In this document: positions 1-6,289 of the stretch, piece after piece
Layout: the number at the start of each line of letters is the position of its first letter
Numbering within the stretch: position 1 is the first letter of the stretch
From: Paludibacteraceae bacterium
GTDB taxonomy: Bacteria > Bacteroidota > Bacteroidia > Bacteroidales > Paludibacteraceae
Length of the DNA stretch: 40,059 bases
Assembly (NCBI GenBank): GCA_016297215.1
Contig: JAEDGZ010000022.1
Span: 1 to 40,059, forward strand
Direction of reading: 5' to 3'
Program-made: the position numbers and the translations under genes
The notes under the pieces: generated by a model
Told to the model about the DNA's origin: nothing
Database searches by the model: none
The model's input: only the letters and a program-made list of their open reading frames with translations

Positions 1-53
1 AGAGCATCTGCCTTACAAGCAGAGGGTCTGCGGTTCGAATCCGTAAACGCCCA
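1..53 (+). tRNA. tRNA-Val (anticodon TAC), 5' end outside window
   Basis: The 3' two thirds of a tRNA is visible. The anticodon stem TCTGC/GCAGA (7-17 region to 18-22) encloses the loop CTTACAA, giving anticodon TAC for valine. The T arm TGCGG-TTCGAAT-CCGTA is at 29-45, and the 3' acceptor strand AACGCCC with discriminator A ends at 53. No CCA is encoded. The D arm and 5' acceptor strand lie upstream of the window. Confidence 0.9.
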
Positions 54-57
54 CAGA

Positions 58-90
58 AGAGAACCTGGTGCAGGTTCTCTTTGTTTTTTT
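58..90 (+). terminator. Rho-independent terminator after tRNA-Val
   Basis: A perfect 10-bp stem (AGAGAACCTG / CAGGTTCTCT) with a 3-nt loop is followed by a T-rich run, five bases after the tRNA. It separates the tRNA from the radical SAM gene 28 bp downstream. Confidence 0.85.
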
Positions 91-117
91 ATATAAACAA
101 CAAGCATTCTCGGAACC

Positions 118-1029
118 ATGAACCCTCTCCATTATCTATACCTTGCGCAGTGGTTTGTTCGTGCGCGTTTCTTCGGTCGGCGTGCGCCGCTACAGACGGT
201 GCTGTTCATCACCGACAAGTGCAACCTCCGCTGCAAACATTGCAGCGTGTACGGCAGCGCGGGCTACCGGCAGCGCGCTTTTGAGGACATCGTGGCGGAC
301 ATGCGCTATTCCTACGCGCATGGCTCGCGCTTCATCGACCTTGAGGGCGGTGAGCCTACCCTCTGGCGCGAGGGCGACCGCACCCTCAACGATCTGATAG
401 ACGCGGCTTTGCAGATAGGCTTCTTCTCCATCACAGTTACGACCAACGCGCAGCAGGACTTCTCGTGGATACATCCGCACTCTATTTGGGTGAGCATGGA
501 CGGCGTGGGGGCGTACCACGACCGTATCCGCGGCGAGGGCACGTTTGCCCGCTTGGAGGAGAACATCCGCCGCTCGGGTCAGAAGCATATCTGCGTGAAT
601 ATGGTGGTGAATACACTCAACCACGAGTCGCTCGACCAAGCGATGGAATACGTGAAGAACAGCCCCTACATTGAGCAAATCTCCATCAATTTCCACACGC
701 CCTACCCGGGGACGGAGTACCTCGCTTTGCCTTCGGAGCAGAAAGCGGCTATCATCGACCGCGTGCTGGAATACAAGCGCAAGGGGTACCCTATCATGAA
801 CTCCCGCTCGGGGCTCAAACGTATGAAAAAGAATGCCTTGGGGCAGATACAGTTGGGCAAAGAATGCTTCGTAACGAACTTCATCTACACCGATGGTTCG
901 CGCGGTCTATGCCTCGGCTACGGCACGGAGCAGTGCCGCGAATGCGGCTTTTGCATGGCAGGCGAGATGGCATCCGTCTTCCACTTCGCCCCCGACACCC
1001 TCCTCTCGGGATTCAAACTGAGAATGTAG
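118..1029 (+). CDS. Radical SAM protein with C-terminal cysteine cluster
   Basis: This 303-residue cytosolic radical SAM enzyme has the [4Fe-4S]/SAM-binding CxxxCxxC motif at C35, C39 and C42 (ITDKCNLRCKHC) and the GGEP motif that contacts SAM at 77-80. A second group of cysteines near the C-terminus (C250, C265, C273, C276, C279) could hold an auxiliary iron-sulfur cluster, as in SPASM-like enzymes; that is inference. The substrate is unknown. The start at 118 lies just ahead of a conserved-looking hydrophobic N-terminus and 28 bp after the tRNA terminator; no good Shine-Dalgarno sequence is seen, which is normal in Bacteroidota. The small winged-helix gene follows at 1142. It could be a peptide- or cofactor-modifying enzyme, but no candidate precursor peptide is visible nearby. 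The family call is secure, the function is not. Confidence 0.85.
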   Translation: MNPLHYLYLAQWFVRARFFGRRAPLQTVLFITDKCNLRCKHCSVYGSAGYRQRAFEDIVADMRYSYAHGSRFIDLEGGEPTLWREGDRTLNDLIDAALQIGFFSITVTTNAQQDFSWIHPHSIWVSMDGVGAYHDRIRGEGTFARLEENIRRSGQKHICVNMVVNTLNHESLDQAMEYVKNSPYIEQISINFHTPYPGTEYLALPSEQKAAIIDRVLEYKRKGYPIMNSRSGLKRMKKNALGQIQLGKECFVTNFIYTDGSRGLCLGYGTEQCRECGFCMAGEMASVFHFAPDTLLSGFKLRM

Positions 1030-1141
1030 GAATAAAAAATAAAGGAGGTGCGGTCTCCAGGCCGCACCCCTTAGAAAAGAACCAAGAGCCAAGACTAAAA
1101 GTTTCGACTATATAAAACAACTCATTATAAAACAGACTATT
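1030..1141. repeat. Intergenic repeat: family A hairpin plus family E fragment
   Basis: The gap between the radical SAM and winged-helix genes holds a family A palindrome at 1044-1068 (stem GGTGCGG.../...CCGCACC) followed by an AACCAAGAGCCAAGACTAAAA word that recurs in diverged form in the next gap (1319-1474). The A copy is the exact reverse complement, over 25 bases, of the copy inside sprA at 20427-20451. No promoter match to TTTG-N20-TAnnTTTG was found here. Confidence 0.75.
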
Positions 1142-1318
1142 ATGGAAGCAAAAGAACAAGTATTGGCAGCCATGCGTCAGGCAGGCGAGCCGCTCAACGC
1201 AGGAAAGATTGCAGAACTCACCGGTCTCGACCGCAAGGAGGTGGACAAAGCGATGAAGTCCCTCAAAGACGAGGGCAGCATTATCTCCCCCGTCCGCTGC
1301 AAATGGACGGTGAAGTAG
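1142..1318 (+). CDS. Small winged-helix DNA-binding-like protein
   Basis: This 58-residue ORF reads from ATG at 1142 to TAG at 1316-1318. Its layout, a helix (KEQVLAAMRQ), then GKIAELTGLDRKEVDKAMKSL, then a short beta-hairpin ending CKWTVK, matches a minimal winged helix-turn-helix fold of the MarR/IclR-like type, with the recognition helix at about residues 30-42. It carries no effector domain, so it may act as a small nucleoid or regulatory protein; its target is unknown. Its stop codon is the first base triplet of the long inverted repeat that separates it from the convergent SDR gene. The fold is inferred from sequence pattern only. Confidence 0.75.
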   Translation: MEAKEQVLAAMRQAGEPLNAGKIAELTGLDRKEVDKAMKSLKDEGSIISPVRCKWTVK

Positions 1319-1474
1319 GAACCATGAGCCAAGAACAAGGGACAAAGGAGGTGCGGTCTCCCGGCCGCACCCTCTGAAAGGGACAAGGAGCAAAGACGAA
1401 AAGTTTTGTTGAGTCGAAACTAATCAGTCTTTGCTCCTTGTTCCTGGTTCTTGGATCCATGTTCTTGGCTCCTA
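1319..1474. repeat. Long imperfect inverted repeat (family E) with nested family A hairpin
   Basis: It fills the gap between the convergent winged-helix (+) and SDR (-) genes. The outer arms TAGGAACCATGAGCCAAGAA at 1316 and the reverse complement of the block ending at 1474 pair imperfectly, and both gene stop codons (TAG) lie in the arms. A family A palindrome sits at 1347-1371. An inner hairpin pairs 1381-1397 with 1427-1444 almost perfectly, and the loop carries GAGTCGAAACTAATCAGTC, the recognisable core of family E. It could serve as a two-way terminator. Confidence 0.8.
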
Positions 1475-2275
1475 TTTCTGAAACTGCCCAATGTACTTGA
1501 TAGCGAGGAAGACGAGCCAATCGGGCGTATGCTTCAGGAGCGGTGTGACGAGGTGGTTAATCACGCCCGGCATGTCGGCTTTCTTGCCAGCGAACATCTT
1601 CTTAAGCGCCCGCTTCACCAGTTTCTTCGGCGGGATGGACACCGTCAGGTTCACCGCCACGCGGCGCCAGTAGGGCGACAAGCCGAACAACGCCGTATCC
1701 ACTGCCCCGGGCGTCATCACGGTGATGCCCACGCCTTTGGGTTTCAACTCGTACCACAGCGACTTGGAGAAGTTGTAGATAAACGCCTTTGTCGCGTTGT
1801 AGGTCTGGATGCCGGGCATTGCCATCCAAGCGGACATGGAAGACATGTTGAGGATGTAGCCTTTGTGTTTGCGGCCCGGGATGTTCTCCGTGCGGCTTGC
1901 CATGTCTTCGCCGAAGAGGCGGCAGAGTTTGGCTACCGTAACCACATGCAGTTGAAGCATGAGGTCGATGCGTTTCATACTCGTCTCGCAGTAGGGGTTG
2001 AAGAAGAACACGCCCGCGTTGTTGATGAGCACATCCACCTGCAAGTGGTTCTGTTGGCAGTAGTCGAACAAGTCTTCCGCCGCGGTGGGGAGGCTGAGGT
2101 CGGCATAGTGGGGGATGGTCTGCACGCCGAAATCGTTGTGCAGTTGCTCTGCCACCTGTTGCAACTCGGTTTGCTGGTTGCTGACTAAGAGGATATCGCT
2201 ATGATAATCGCGAGCCAACTGCGTGGCATACTGCAACCCGATGCCACTGCTCGCGCCTGTTACTAAGGAAAGCAC
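1472..2275 (-). CDS. SDR-family dehydrogenase, candidate 3-hydroxysteroid dehydrogenase
   Basis: This 267-residue classical short-chain dehydrogenase has the nucleotide-binding TGASSGIG at 6-13, the structural NNAG at 85-88, a catalytic serine near 145-146 (NMSSMS) and YxxxK with Y159 and K163. It is cytosolic and would oxidise or reduce a hydroxyl/keto group with NAD(P)H. The family alone does not fix the substrate. Its position downstream of an Old-Yellow-Enzyme reductase and a steroid 5-alpha-reductase homologue, all on the same strand, suggests a 3-keto/3-hydroxysteroid dehydrogenase acting on the reduced A ring. The start is at the TGASSGIG-proximal ATG, leaving only a five-residue leader, as usual. 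Alternatives are a fatty-acyl or sugar-linked SDR. SDR call near certain, steroid role moderate. Confidence 0.85.
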   Translation of the reverse strand: MLSLVTGASSGIGLQYATQLARDYHSDILLVSNQQTELQQVAEQLHNDFGVQTIPHYADLSLPTAAEDLFDYCQQNHLQVDVLINNAGVFFFNPYCETSMKRIDLMLQLHVVTVAKLCRLFGEDMASRTENIPGRKHKGYILNMSSMSAWMAMPGIQTYNATKAFIYNFSKSLWYELKPKGVGITVMTPGAVDTALFGLSPYWRRVAVNLTVSIPPKKLVKRALKKMFAGKKADMPGVINHLVTPLLKHTPDWLVFLAIKYIGQFQK

Positions 2276-2280
2276 TGTAT

Positions 2281-2329
2281 TTAATTAAAAATTATGAATT
2301 AAGAATTAAGAGGACACCTGCGTCCCCAG
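2281..2329. repeat. Family F tract plus family B fragment
   Basis: The 58-bp gap between the SDR and OYE genes holds AATTATGAATTAAGAATT words (family F, also at 10530, 14000, 35680 and 38402) followed by GGACACCTGCGTCCCCAG, which differs by one or two bases from the arm of the family B element at 5658-5675. Confidence 0.7.
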
Positions 2330-2333
2330 TGGG

Positions 2334-3611
2334 TTATCCCATTGATTTCTTGGCTTTTGCCTCCAGCTTGGCAATCTCTTTCTTGAGGCATGCGGGGATG
2401 GGTTCGCCGTCGCGCTCTACGCACTCGTGGCACTTCATGTCCTTGGTGTACATGCGCCCGACGCAGTAGTTCGACCGCCCGCAACCCGCATGGTAGTGGG
2501 GGTTCTCCTGTACGTGTTTCACGAAGTCGGGGTCTTTTATGAGCACGTGCGCCAACTGGAAGAGTTCAAAGCCCTCGTCCATGATGGTTTGGCAGTTATC
2601 GCCAGACTGCACGCCGCCCACGTAAATGAGTTTGGTGTCGCCCAACTCGTCTTTCAACTCGCGCTGGAAATGCTTGGCTTTCTCCATGAAATATAGTTCC
2701 TTGAAGGGCACGGTAGGCATCATCACGGGGGCTACGCCCGGGAAGTTGAGCGCGGCTTTGAGCCACCAGAACGATTTCATCGGCATGTAGTGCGCCAAGG
2801 TCTTGTAGGGCATGGCACCGCCCAAAATCGTCATCGGCGAACGGCTCACCGTGCCGCCCGAGAGCACGATGCCGTGGGGCTTGTGTTTCAGTATCTCTCG
2901 TGCCACGCGCAGCCCTTCCTCAAGGTCAGTCCCGCGCCAGCAGTCGTCCCACATGTTGGTCTTCACCACCACCGCCATGTCGTCTTTCGCATGCCGCATC
3001 ACCTCGTCCATCACCTCTTTGAGGAAGCGCACGCGGTTTTCAAAACTGCCTCCGTACGCATCGTGGCGGCGGTTGGTGCGTCGGCTGATGAACTGCGAAA
3101 TCAGGTAGGCATGCCCTGCGTGTATCTCCACGCAGTCGAAGCCTGCCTCTCGGCAGAAGTCCACCGCCTCGCCGAACTTCTTCACCAGCGTTTTTATCTC
3201 ATCCACGCGCAGACGACGGTGGATGGTGGGCGAATAGAGGTTGAAGCCGTTGCTGGCGCTCACGGGCATGCAGTGGCAGGAGTAGAAATGCGTCATGTTG
3301 CCGCAGTGCCCCAGTTGGATGCTTGCTTTCGCGCCCTCGGAATGGATGGCATCGGTCAGTTTCTTCAAGCCCGGCAGCGCCTCATCGCGCACGTAGAGTT
3401 GTCCGTCGAAACTCACGCCGCTCAGGTCAACGGCGCAGTAAGCCACCGTGGTCATACCCACGCCGCCGCGCGCCACGCTCACGTGGTAGTCGTGCAACTC
3501 TTGCGAAGGGGTGTTGTTATGGCACATGTTTTCAAACGCTGCCGAACGGATAAACCGGTTCCGCAGCGTGATAGGTCCTAATTGAAAGGGGGTAAATAGT
3601 TTAGATTCCAT
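2334..3611 (-). CDS. Old Yellow Enzyme-family NADH:flavin oxidoreductase, candidate 3-oxo-steroid reductase
   Basis: This 425-residue protein has the FMN-binding TIM-barrel of OYE/BaiCD-type enoate reductases: N-terminal LFTPFQLGPITLRNRFIRSA, IQLGH near 95-105, the HAGHAYLISQFIS active-site block and NRRHDAYGGSFENR. A cysteine group near the C-terminus (CGRSNYC ... KCHEC) resembles the [4Fe-4S] ligands of the 2,4-dienoyl-CoA reductase branch, but the protein lacks that branch's extra FAD/NAD(P) domains (about 640 residues in full-length members). Such enzymes reduce C=C bonds conjugated to a carbonyl. Placed between a 5-alpha-reductase homologue and an SDR, it is a good candidate for a delta-4-3-ketosteroid (5-beta) reductase. 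The start at 3611 directly abuts a family E repeat. Confidence 0.85.
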   Translation of the reverse strand: MESKLFTPFQLGPITLRNRFIRSAAFENMCHNNTPSQELHDYHVSVARGGVGMTTVAYCAVDLSGVSFDGQLYVRDEALPGLKKLTDAIHSEGAKASIQLGHCGNMTHFYSCHCMPVSASNGFNLYSPTIHRRLRVDEIKTLVKKFGEAVDFCREAGFDCVEIHAGHAYLISQFISRRTNRRHDAYGGSFENRVRFLKEVMDEVMRHAKDDMAVVVKTNMWDDCWRGTDLEEGLRVAREILKHKPHGIVLSGGTVSRSPMTILGGAMPYKTLAHYMPMKSFWWLKAALNFPGVAPVMMPTVPFKELYFMEKAKHFQRELKDELGDTKLIYVGGVQSGDNCQTIMDEGFELFQLAHVLIKDPDFVKHVQENPHYHAGCGRSNYCVGRMYTKDMKCHECVERDGEPIPACLKKEIAKLEAKAKKSMG

Positions 3612-3756
3612 AGTTTTGTTTGGATGAAAGATAAAGGACTTTCTTGGGATGAAAGACTTATTACTTTCGTCTATGGGTTTTCAAGGAGGTGCGGTCTCTA
3701 GGCCGCACCCTCATAGTCGGAACTATTTAGTCTTTAATCCTGGTTCCTTTATCCTA
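3612..3756. repeat. Family E inverted repeat with nested family A palindrome
   Basis: It fills the 142-bp gap between the OYE and 5-alpha-reductase genes. The left arm, from about 3621, has words of the GGATGAAAGATAAAGGA type; the right arm ends ATCCTA at 3756, where CTA is the stop codon of the reductase read on the minus strand. The shared core GTCGGAACTATTTAGTCTTT lies at 3717-3736. A family A palindrome is nested at 3685-3709. Confidence 0.8.
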
Positions 3757-4557
3757 ATAAATAAACGGTATAATTCGTTTCAGTTTCTTCCTGTCGAACT
3801 CATCGGGGAACTCCTCCTCATACTTATGGTAGATGGAGTTCGCGCGCGGCACAAGGTTGCAGCACGAGAACCAGAAGAACAGCAGTCCGGCGAGCGACCA
3901 TGTCAGTATGGCAAAGCCCAACCATTCGGTGATCTCGCCTAAGTAGTTCGCGCTCGTTACGTACTTGTACATCCCTTTTTTCGGCAGGTAGTGGTTGGTG
4001 TCGCCGGGCTTGCGCAGGTGCCGCACCACGTAGTCTGAATGCAGGTTAATCACCATCCCGACAAGGAAGATGATCGTGCCGATGATAAACCGTGGGTCGG
4101 TCAGCCACGACAGCGTGTACATCTCGGGATAGTACTGCGGTGCCAAATGGAATAGCCAGAAGCCTTGGATATAGCCGTTTATCAGGTTCCAAATCACCGA
4201 CAGCGCCATGATGACCACGGGCATCTTGCTGTTGCCTTTCAAGAGGAACGGGAACACGAACGACCGCTGGAAATAGTGCAACTCAAACAGCAGGAAGAAC
4301 ACCCAGTAAGGCGCTTTCGTGGTTATCCCGCCGAACTCGCCCACGGAGGTCGAATACAAGTACAACACCACGAGGAACACAGGCGCTTCCATCAAGAACC
4401 AGCCTATCTTGTTGTTGATGGCGGGGCCCCACTTCTCCGTGCGCATCTTGCCGTAGCCGGCGTCCACAAAATAAAGGGTAACAAACACGACCAGACCGAT
4501 AATAAACATGATAAACAGCAGGTCGTTAAAGAAATCAATCGAGTAAATTTTTGCCAT
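3754..4557 (-). CDS. Steroid 5-alpha-reductase family membrane protein
   Basis: This 267-residue polytopic inner-membrane protein of the 3-oxo-5-alpha-steroid 4-dehydrogenase C-terminal family would use NADPH to reduce a delta-4 double bond. The family hallmarks are the HSDYVVRHLRKPGDTNHYLPKKG block, the NYLGEITEWLGFAI block and the C-terminal RANSIYHKYEEEFP ... RIIPFIY. At least six hydrophobic segments are visible. I chose ATG 4557 (MAKIYSIDFF) over the longer frame to 4623 because the matching promoter's -7 box is at 4621-4628, so an upstream start would precede the transcript. It is the first gene of the 5-alpha-reductase/OYE/SDR string. In Bacteroidota such homologues convert 3-oxo-delta-4 bile acids or steroid hormones to 5-alpha forms; that activity here is inferred. 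Confidence 0.88.
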   Translation of the reverse strand: MAKIYSIDFFNDLLFIMFIIGLVVFVTLYFVDAGYGKMRTEKWGPAINNKIGWFLMEAPVFLVVLYLYSTSVGEFGGITTKAPYWVFFLLFELHYFQRSFVFPFLLKGNSKMPVVIMALSVIWNLINGYIQGFWLFHLAPQYYPEMYTLSWLTDPRFIIGTIIFLVGMVINLHSDYVVRHLRKPGDTNHYLPKKGMYKYVTSANYLGEITEWLGFAILTWSLAGLLFFWFSCCNLVPRANSIYHKYEEEFPDEFDRKKLKRIIPFIY

Positions 4558-4620
4558 GTAGTAGTGTTTTTGCGGGCAACCCAACCAAACAAAAGGTCGG
4601 AACAATACCCAAAATCGCGG

Positions 4621-4652
4621 CAAAGGTACAAAAAAAAAAGCAAACTACCAAA
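4621..4652 (-). promoter_or_regulatory. Bacteroidota-type promoter of the reductase cluster
   Basis: On the minus strand TTTG (4649-4652) and TACCTTTG (4621-4628) are separated by exactly 20 bases, a full match to the Bacteroidota sigma-70-type consensus. Transcription should start near 4614, about 57 bases before the ATG at 4557. The -33 box lies within the terminator hairpin of the upstream acyltransferase gene. Confidence 0.75.
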
Positions 4653-4668
4653 TATATTTGCTTTTTTT
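4630..4668 (-). terminator. Terminator of the acyltransferase gene
   Basis: Read on the minus strand, an A-run, GCAAA, a loop of about 12 bases, TTTGC and a run of ten or more T form a hairpin with a U-tract, 18 bases after the acyltransferase stop. It overlaps the promoter of the next gene. Confidence 0.65.
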
Positions 4669-4685
4669 ATGTTCTTGCAATGATT

Positions 4686-5546
4686 TTACGCGTTGCCCGA
4701 ACTGACGGGCCACGGGTTGCTGGTGATGCCTGCCATACGCTCCATGCGCTGGTGCGCCTCGGTGCGCAGGCGCTCCACTTCCTGCCCGCGGGGCTGCGTC
4801 TTGTCGGGGAAGATAGGCTCGCCTATCTCCACCTGCAGCAGCGGTATCTCTTTCTTGGCGAAGAGCCGATAGATACCCGTCCGCTCGCGGTAGGTGATGA
4901 CGCAGGGGAGCAAGGGCATGCCGTACTTGTACGCCATGGTGAATGCCCCTTTCTGGAACGGGCGCAGGGGCTTGTAGAAGTCCCAACGTGCCGCCTCGGG
5001 GAAGATATGGAACCAGTAGCCGCGGCGGTGGAACTCATCGAACGCTTCGTTGAACTTCTTGATAGCCGCGATACCCTTGTCTGCCTCGGGGATGGGTATG
5101 CCGCCCACGACGCGCAGGAAGAAATTGTCCTTCGTGGAGAAGTTGGGCGCGAACATCGGTATCTTCACGGTGTGTTTCGTCCCGCATGCCAAGAGCACGC
5201 AGGGACAGTCCAAACGGAAGCAGTGGTTCGCGATGGTGATGGCGCCGCCGGCGAGTTCCTGCTTGTATTTCCGCAGGTTCTCGCGCCCTTTGACGCGCAA
5301 TCCCATCTTCACGTGTAGCATGATATTCAGCCCAATTCTGAGCAGCAGAAGCCACATAGAGCAGCGTAGGAAGCGTGCTTTGAGCGAGTCATCCACGTAG
5401 GGGTAGTGCTCGTCCACTACCACGTTGCGGTCGTACACGGGGCGGTAGAGCCGTGCATAGGGGTCATCCGTGGGGTAGTCAATCCCCACCTCGGGGATAT
5501 ACGTCCCCTCTACCACCTGCATGTCGTTGTATCTTGCGTTGTTCAT
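4686..5546 (-). CDS. PlsC-like 1-acylglycerol-3-phosphate acyltransferase family protein
   Basis: This 286-residue member of the LPLAT/PlsC superfamily carries the HX4D catalytic motif in NHCFRLD (H108, D113) and a FPEAAR motif at 182-187 in the place of the usual FPEGTR. A hydrophobic segment at about 62-78 would anchor it at the cytoplasmic face of the membrane, where such enzymes move acyl chains from acyl-ACP/CoA to a glycerophospholipid or amino-lipid precursor. The start at 5546 is preferred because the frame upstream runs through a repeat element and into the HAD gene. It lies downstream of the GH3 and HAD genes on the same strand, which suggests a shared lipid-modifying task. The exact acceptor cannot be told. 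Confidence 0.85.
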   Translation of the reverse strand: MNNARYNDMQVVEGTYIPEVGIDYPTDDPYARLYRPVYDRNVVVDEHYPYVDDSLKARFLRCSMWLLLLRIGLNIMLHVKMGLRVKGRENLRKYKQELAGGAITIANHCFRLDCPCVLLACGTKHTVKIPMFAPNFSTKDNFFLRVVGGIPIPEADKGIAAIKKFNEAFDEFHRRGYWFHIFPEAARWDFYKPLRPFQKGAFTMAYKYGMPLLPCVITYRERTGIYRLFAKKEIPLLQVEIGEPIFPDKTQPRGQEVERLRTEAHQRMERMAGITSNPWPVSSGNA

Positions 5547-5555
5547 AGGCGTAAA

Positions 5556-5680
5556 TAGGATGAAGGATGAAAGATTTACTGGGGACGCAGGCGTCTCGCC
5601 TGCGGGCAGTTTGGAACAAACTGATTGTGTAACAAGGCTGTCGCCTTGCCCGCAGGCGAGACGCCTGCGTCCCCAGCAAT
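5556..5680. repeat. Family B element: perfect 28-bp inverted repeat, with family E words on one side
   Basis: Arms 5580-5607 and 5648-5675 are perfect reverse complements over 28 bases (GGGGACGCAGGCGTCTCGCC and its complement). The 40-base spacer holds two further hairpins, CAGTTTGGAACAAACTG (5607-5623) and AAGGC-TGTC-GCCTT. GGATGAAGGATGAAAGATTT at 5557-5577 is a family E arm. It fills the gap between the acyltransferase and HAD genes. Confidence 0.9.
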
Positions 5681-5686
5681 AAATGA

Positions 5687-6289
5687 CTAAGTAATCAACA
5701 TAAACTGTGCTCCGACTGCGCGGGCGGATTCGCCGTCGGTGTCGTCGCGGTCGCCGATGAAAAGGGTCTCTTCGGGGGCGACGCCGAGGGTGTGGAGCAC
5801 TTTCTCTGCGCACTGCTTAGCGGGTTTGAGTCCGCCCAGTTCGGGTGCGGAGACCAAGTAGCAGAAGTCGTCGGTGTTGAGTCCGAGGGCGCGCAGTTTC
5901 TCGCGGACGCAGCCGTAGTCGGAATAGACGGCGATGTATATTCCGCGGCGGTGGCAGTCCTCGATGAGCGGCTTCACCCATGGTCTGGGCTTATGCCAGA
6001 GTCGCAACACGAGCACCATGAGCGGCATATAGACGTGGAAGTACCACCACCGCGCTACCCGCTTGTTGTACAAGTGTCCGCGCGACATCGCCTCGAAGAA
6101 GCGGTCGTAGAATGCCTCTTCCGTACCGAAATAGTGCCCGCGCAGTGCTTTCTTGCTCTGCTGCTCGGCAGCCAGCACCGACAGCGAGCCCAACTGCCCC
6201 AGCACCATCCGCCGCACGATACCGCGTTTGTCGTACAACGTGCCGTCCAAATCCAGCACTACTGCTTTTATGCCGTTAGGGAGGGTCAT
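5687..6289 (-). CDS. HAD-superfamily hydrolase (phosphatase)
   Basis: This 200-residue cytosolic haloacid-dehalogenase-fold hydrolase has motif I DLDGT with D13 and D15, a helical cap at about residues 25-90, motif II VYSD near 122, the motif III lysine in LKPAKQ and motif IV FIGDRDDTD. The family removes phosphate from small molecules such as phosphoglycolate or nucleotides; substrate unknown. Its start codon overlaps the stop of the GH3 gene by four bases (ATGA), so the two are almost certainly co-translated. A perfect 28-bp inverted repeat separates it from the downstream acyltransferase. Confidence 0.88.
   Translation of the reverse strand: MTLPNGIKAVVLDLDGTLYDKRGIVRRMVLGQLGSLSVLAAEQQSKKALRGHYFGTEEAFYDRFFEAMSRGHLYNKRVARWWYFHVYMPLMVLVLRLWHKPRPWVKPLIEDCHRRGIYIAVYSDYGCVREKLRALGLNTDDFCYLVSAPELGGLKPAKQCAEKVLHTLGVAPEETLFIGDRDDTDGESARAVGAQFMLIT

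Noticed and set aside
1013..1520. Minus-strand ORFs across 1013-1520
   Set aside because: They translate the family A and E repeats (for example GCGRETAPPL-type peptides) and overlap real genes.
5556..5680. Insertion sequence
   Set aside because: There is no transposase ORF between the inverted repeats; the whole element is about 96-125 bp.
5547..5813. N-terminal extension of the PlsC-like protein
   Set aside because: It is Arg-rich, overlaps the HAD gene and translates the family B inverted repeat.
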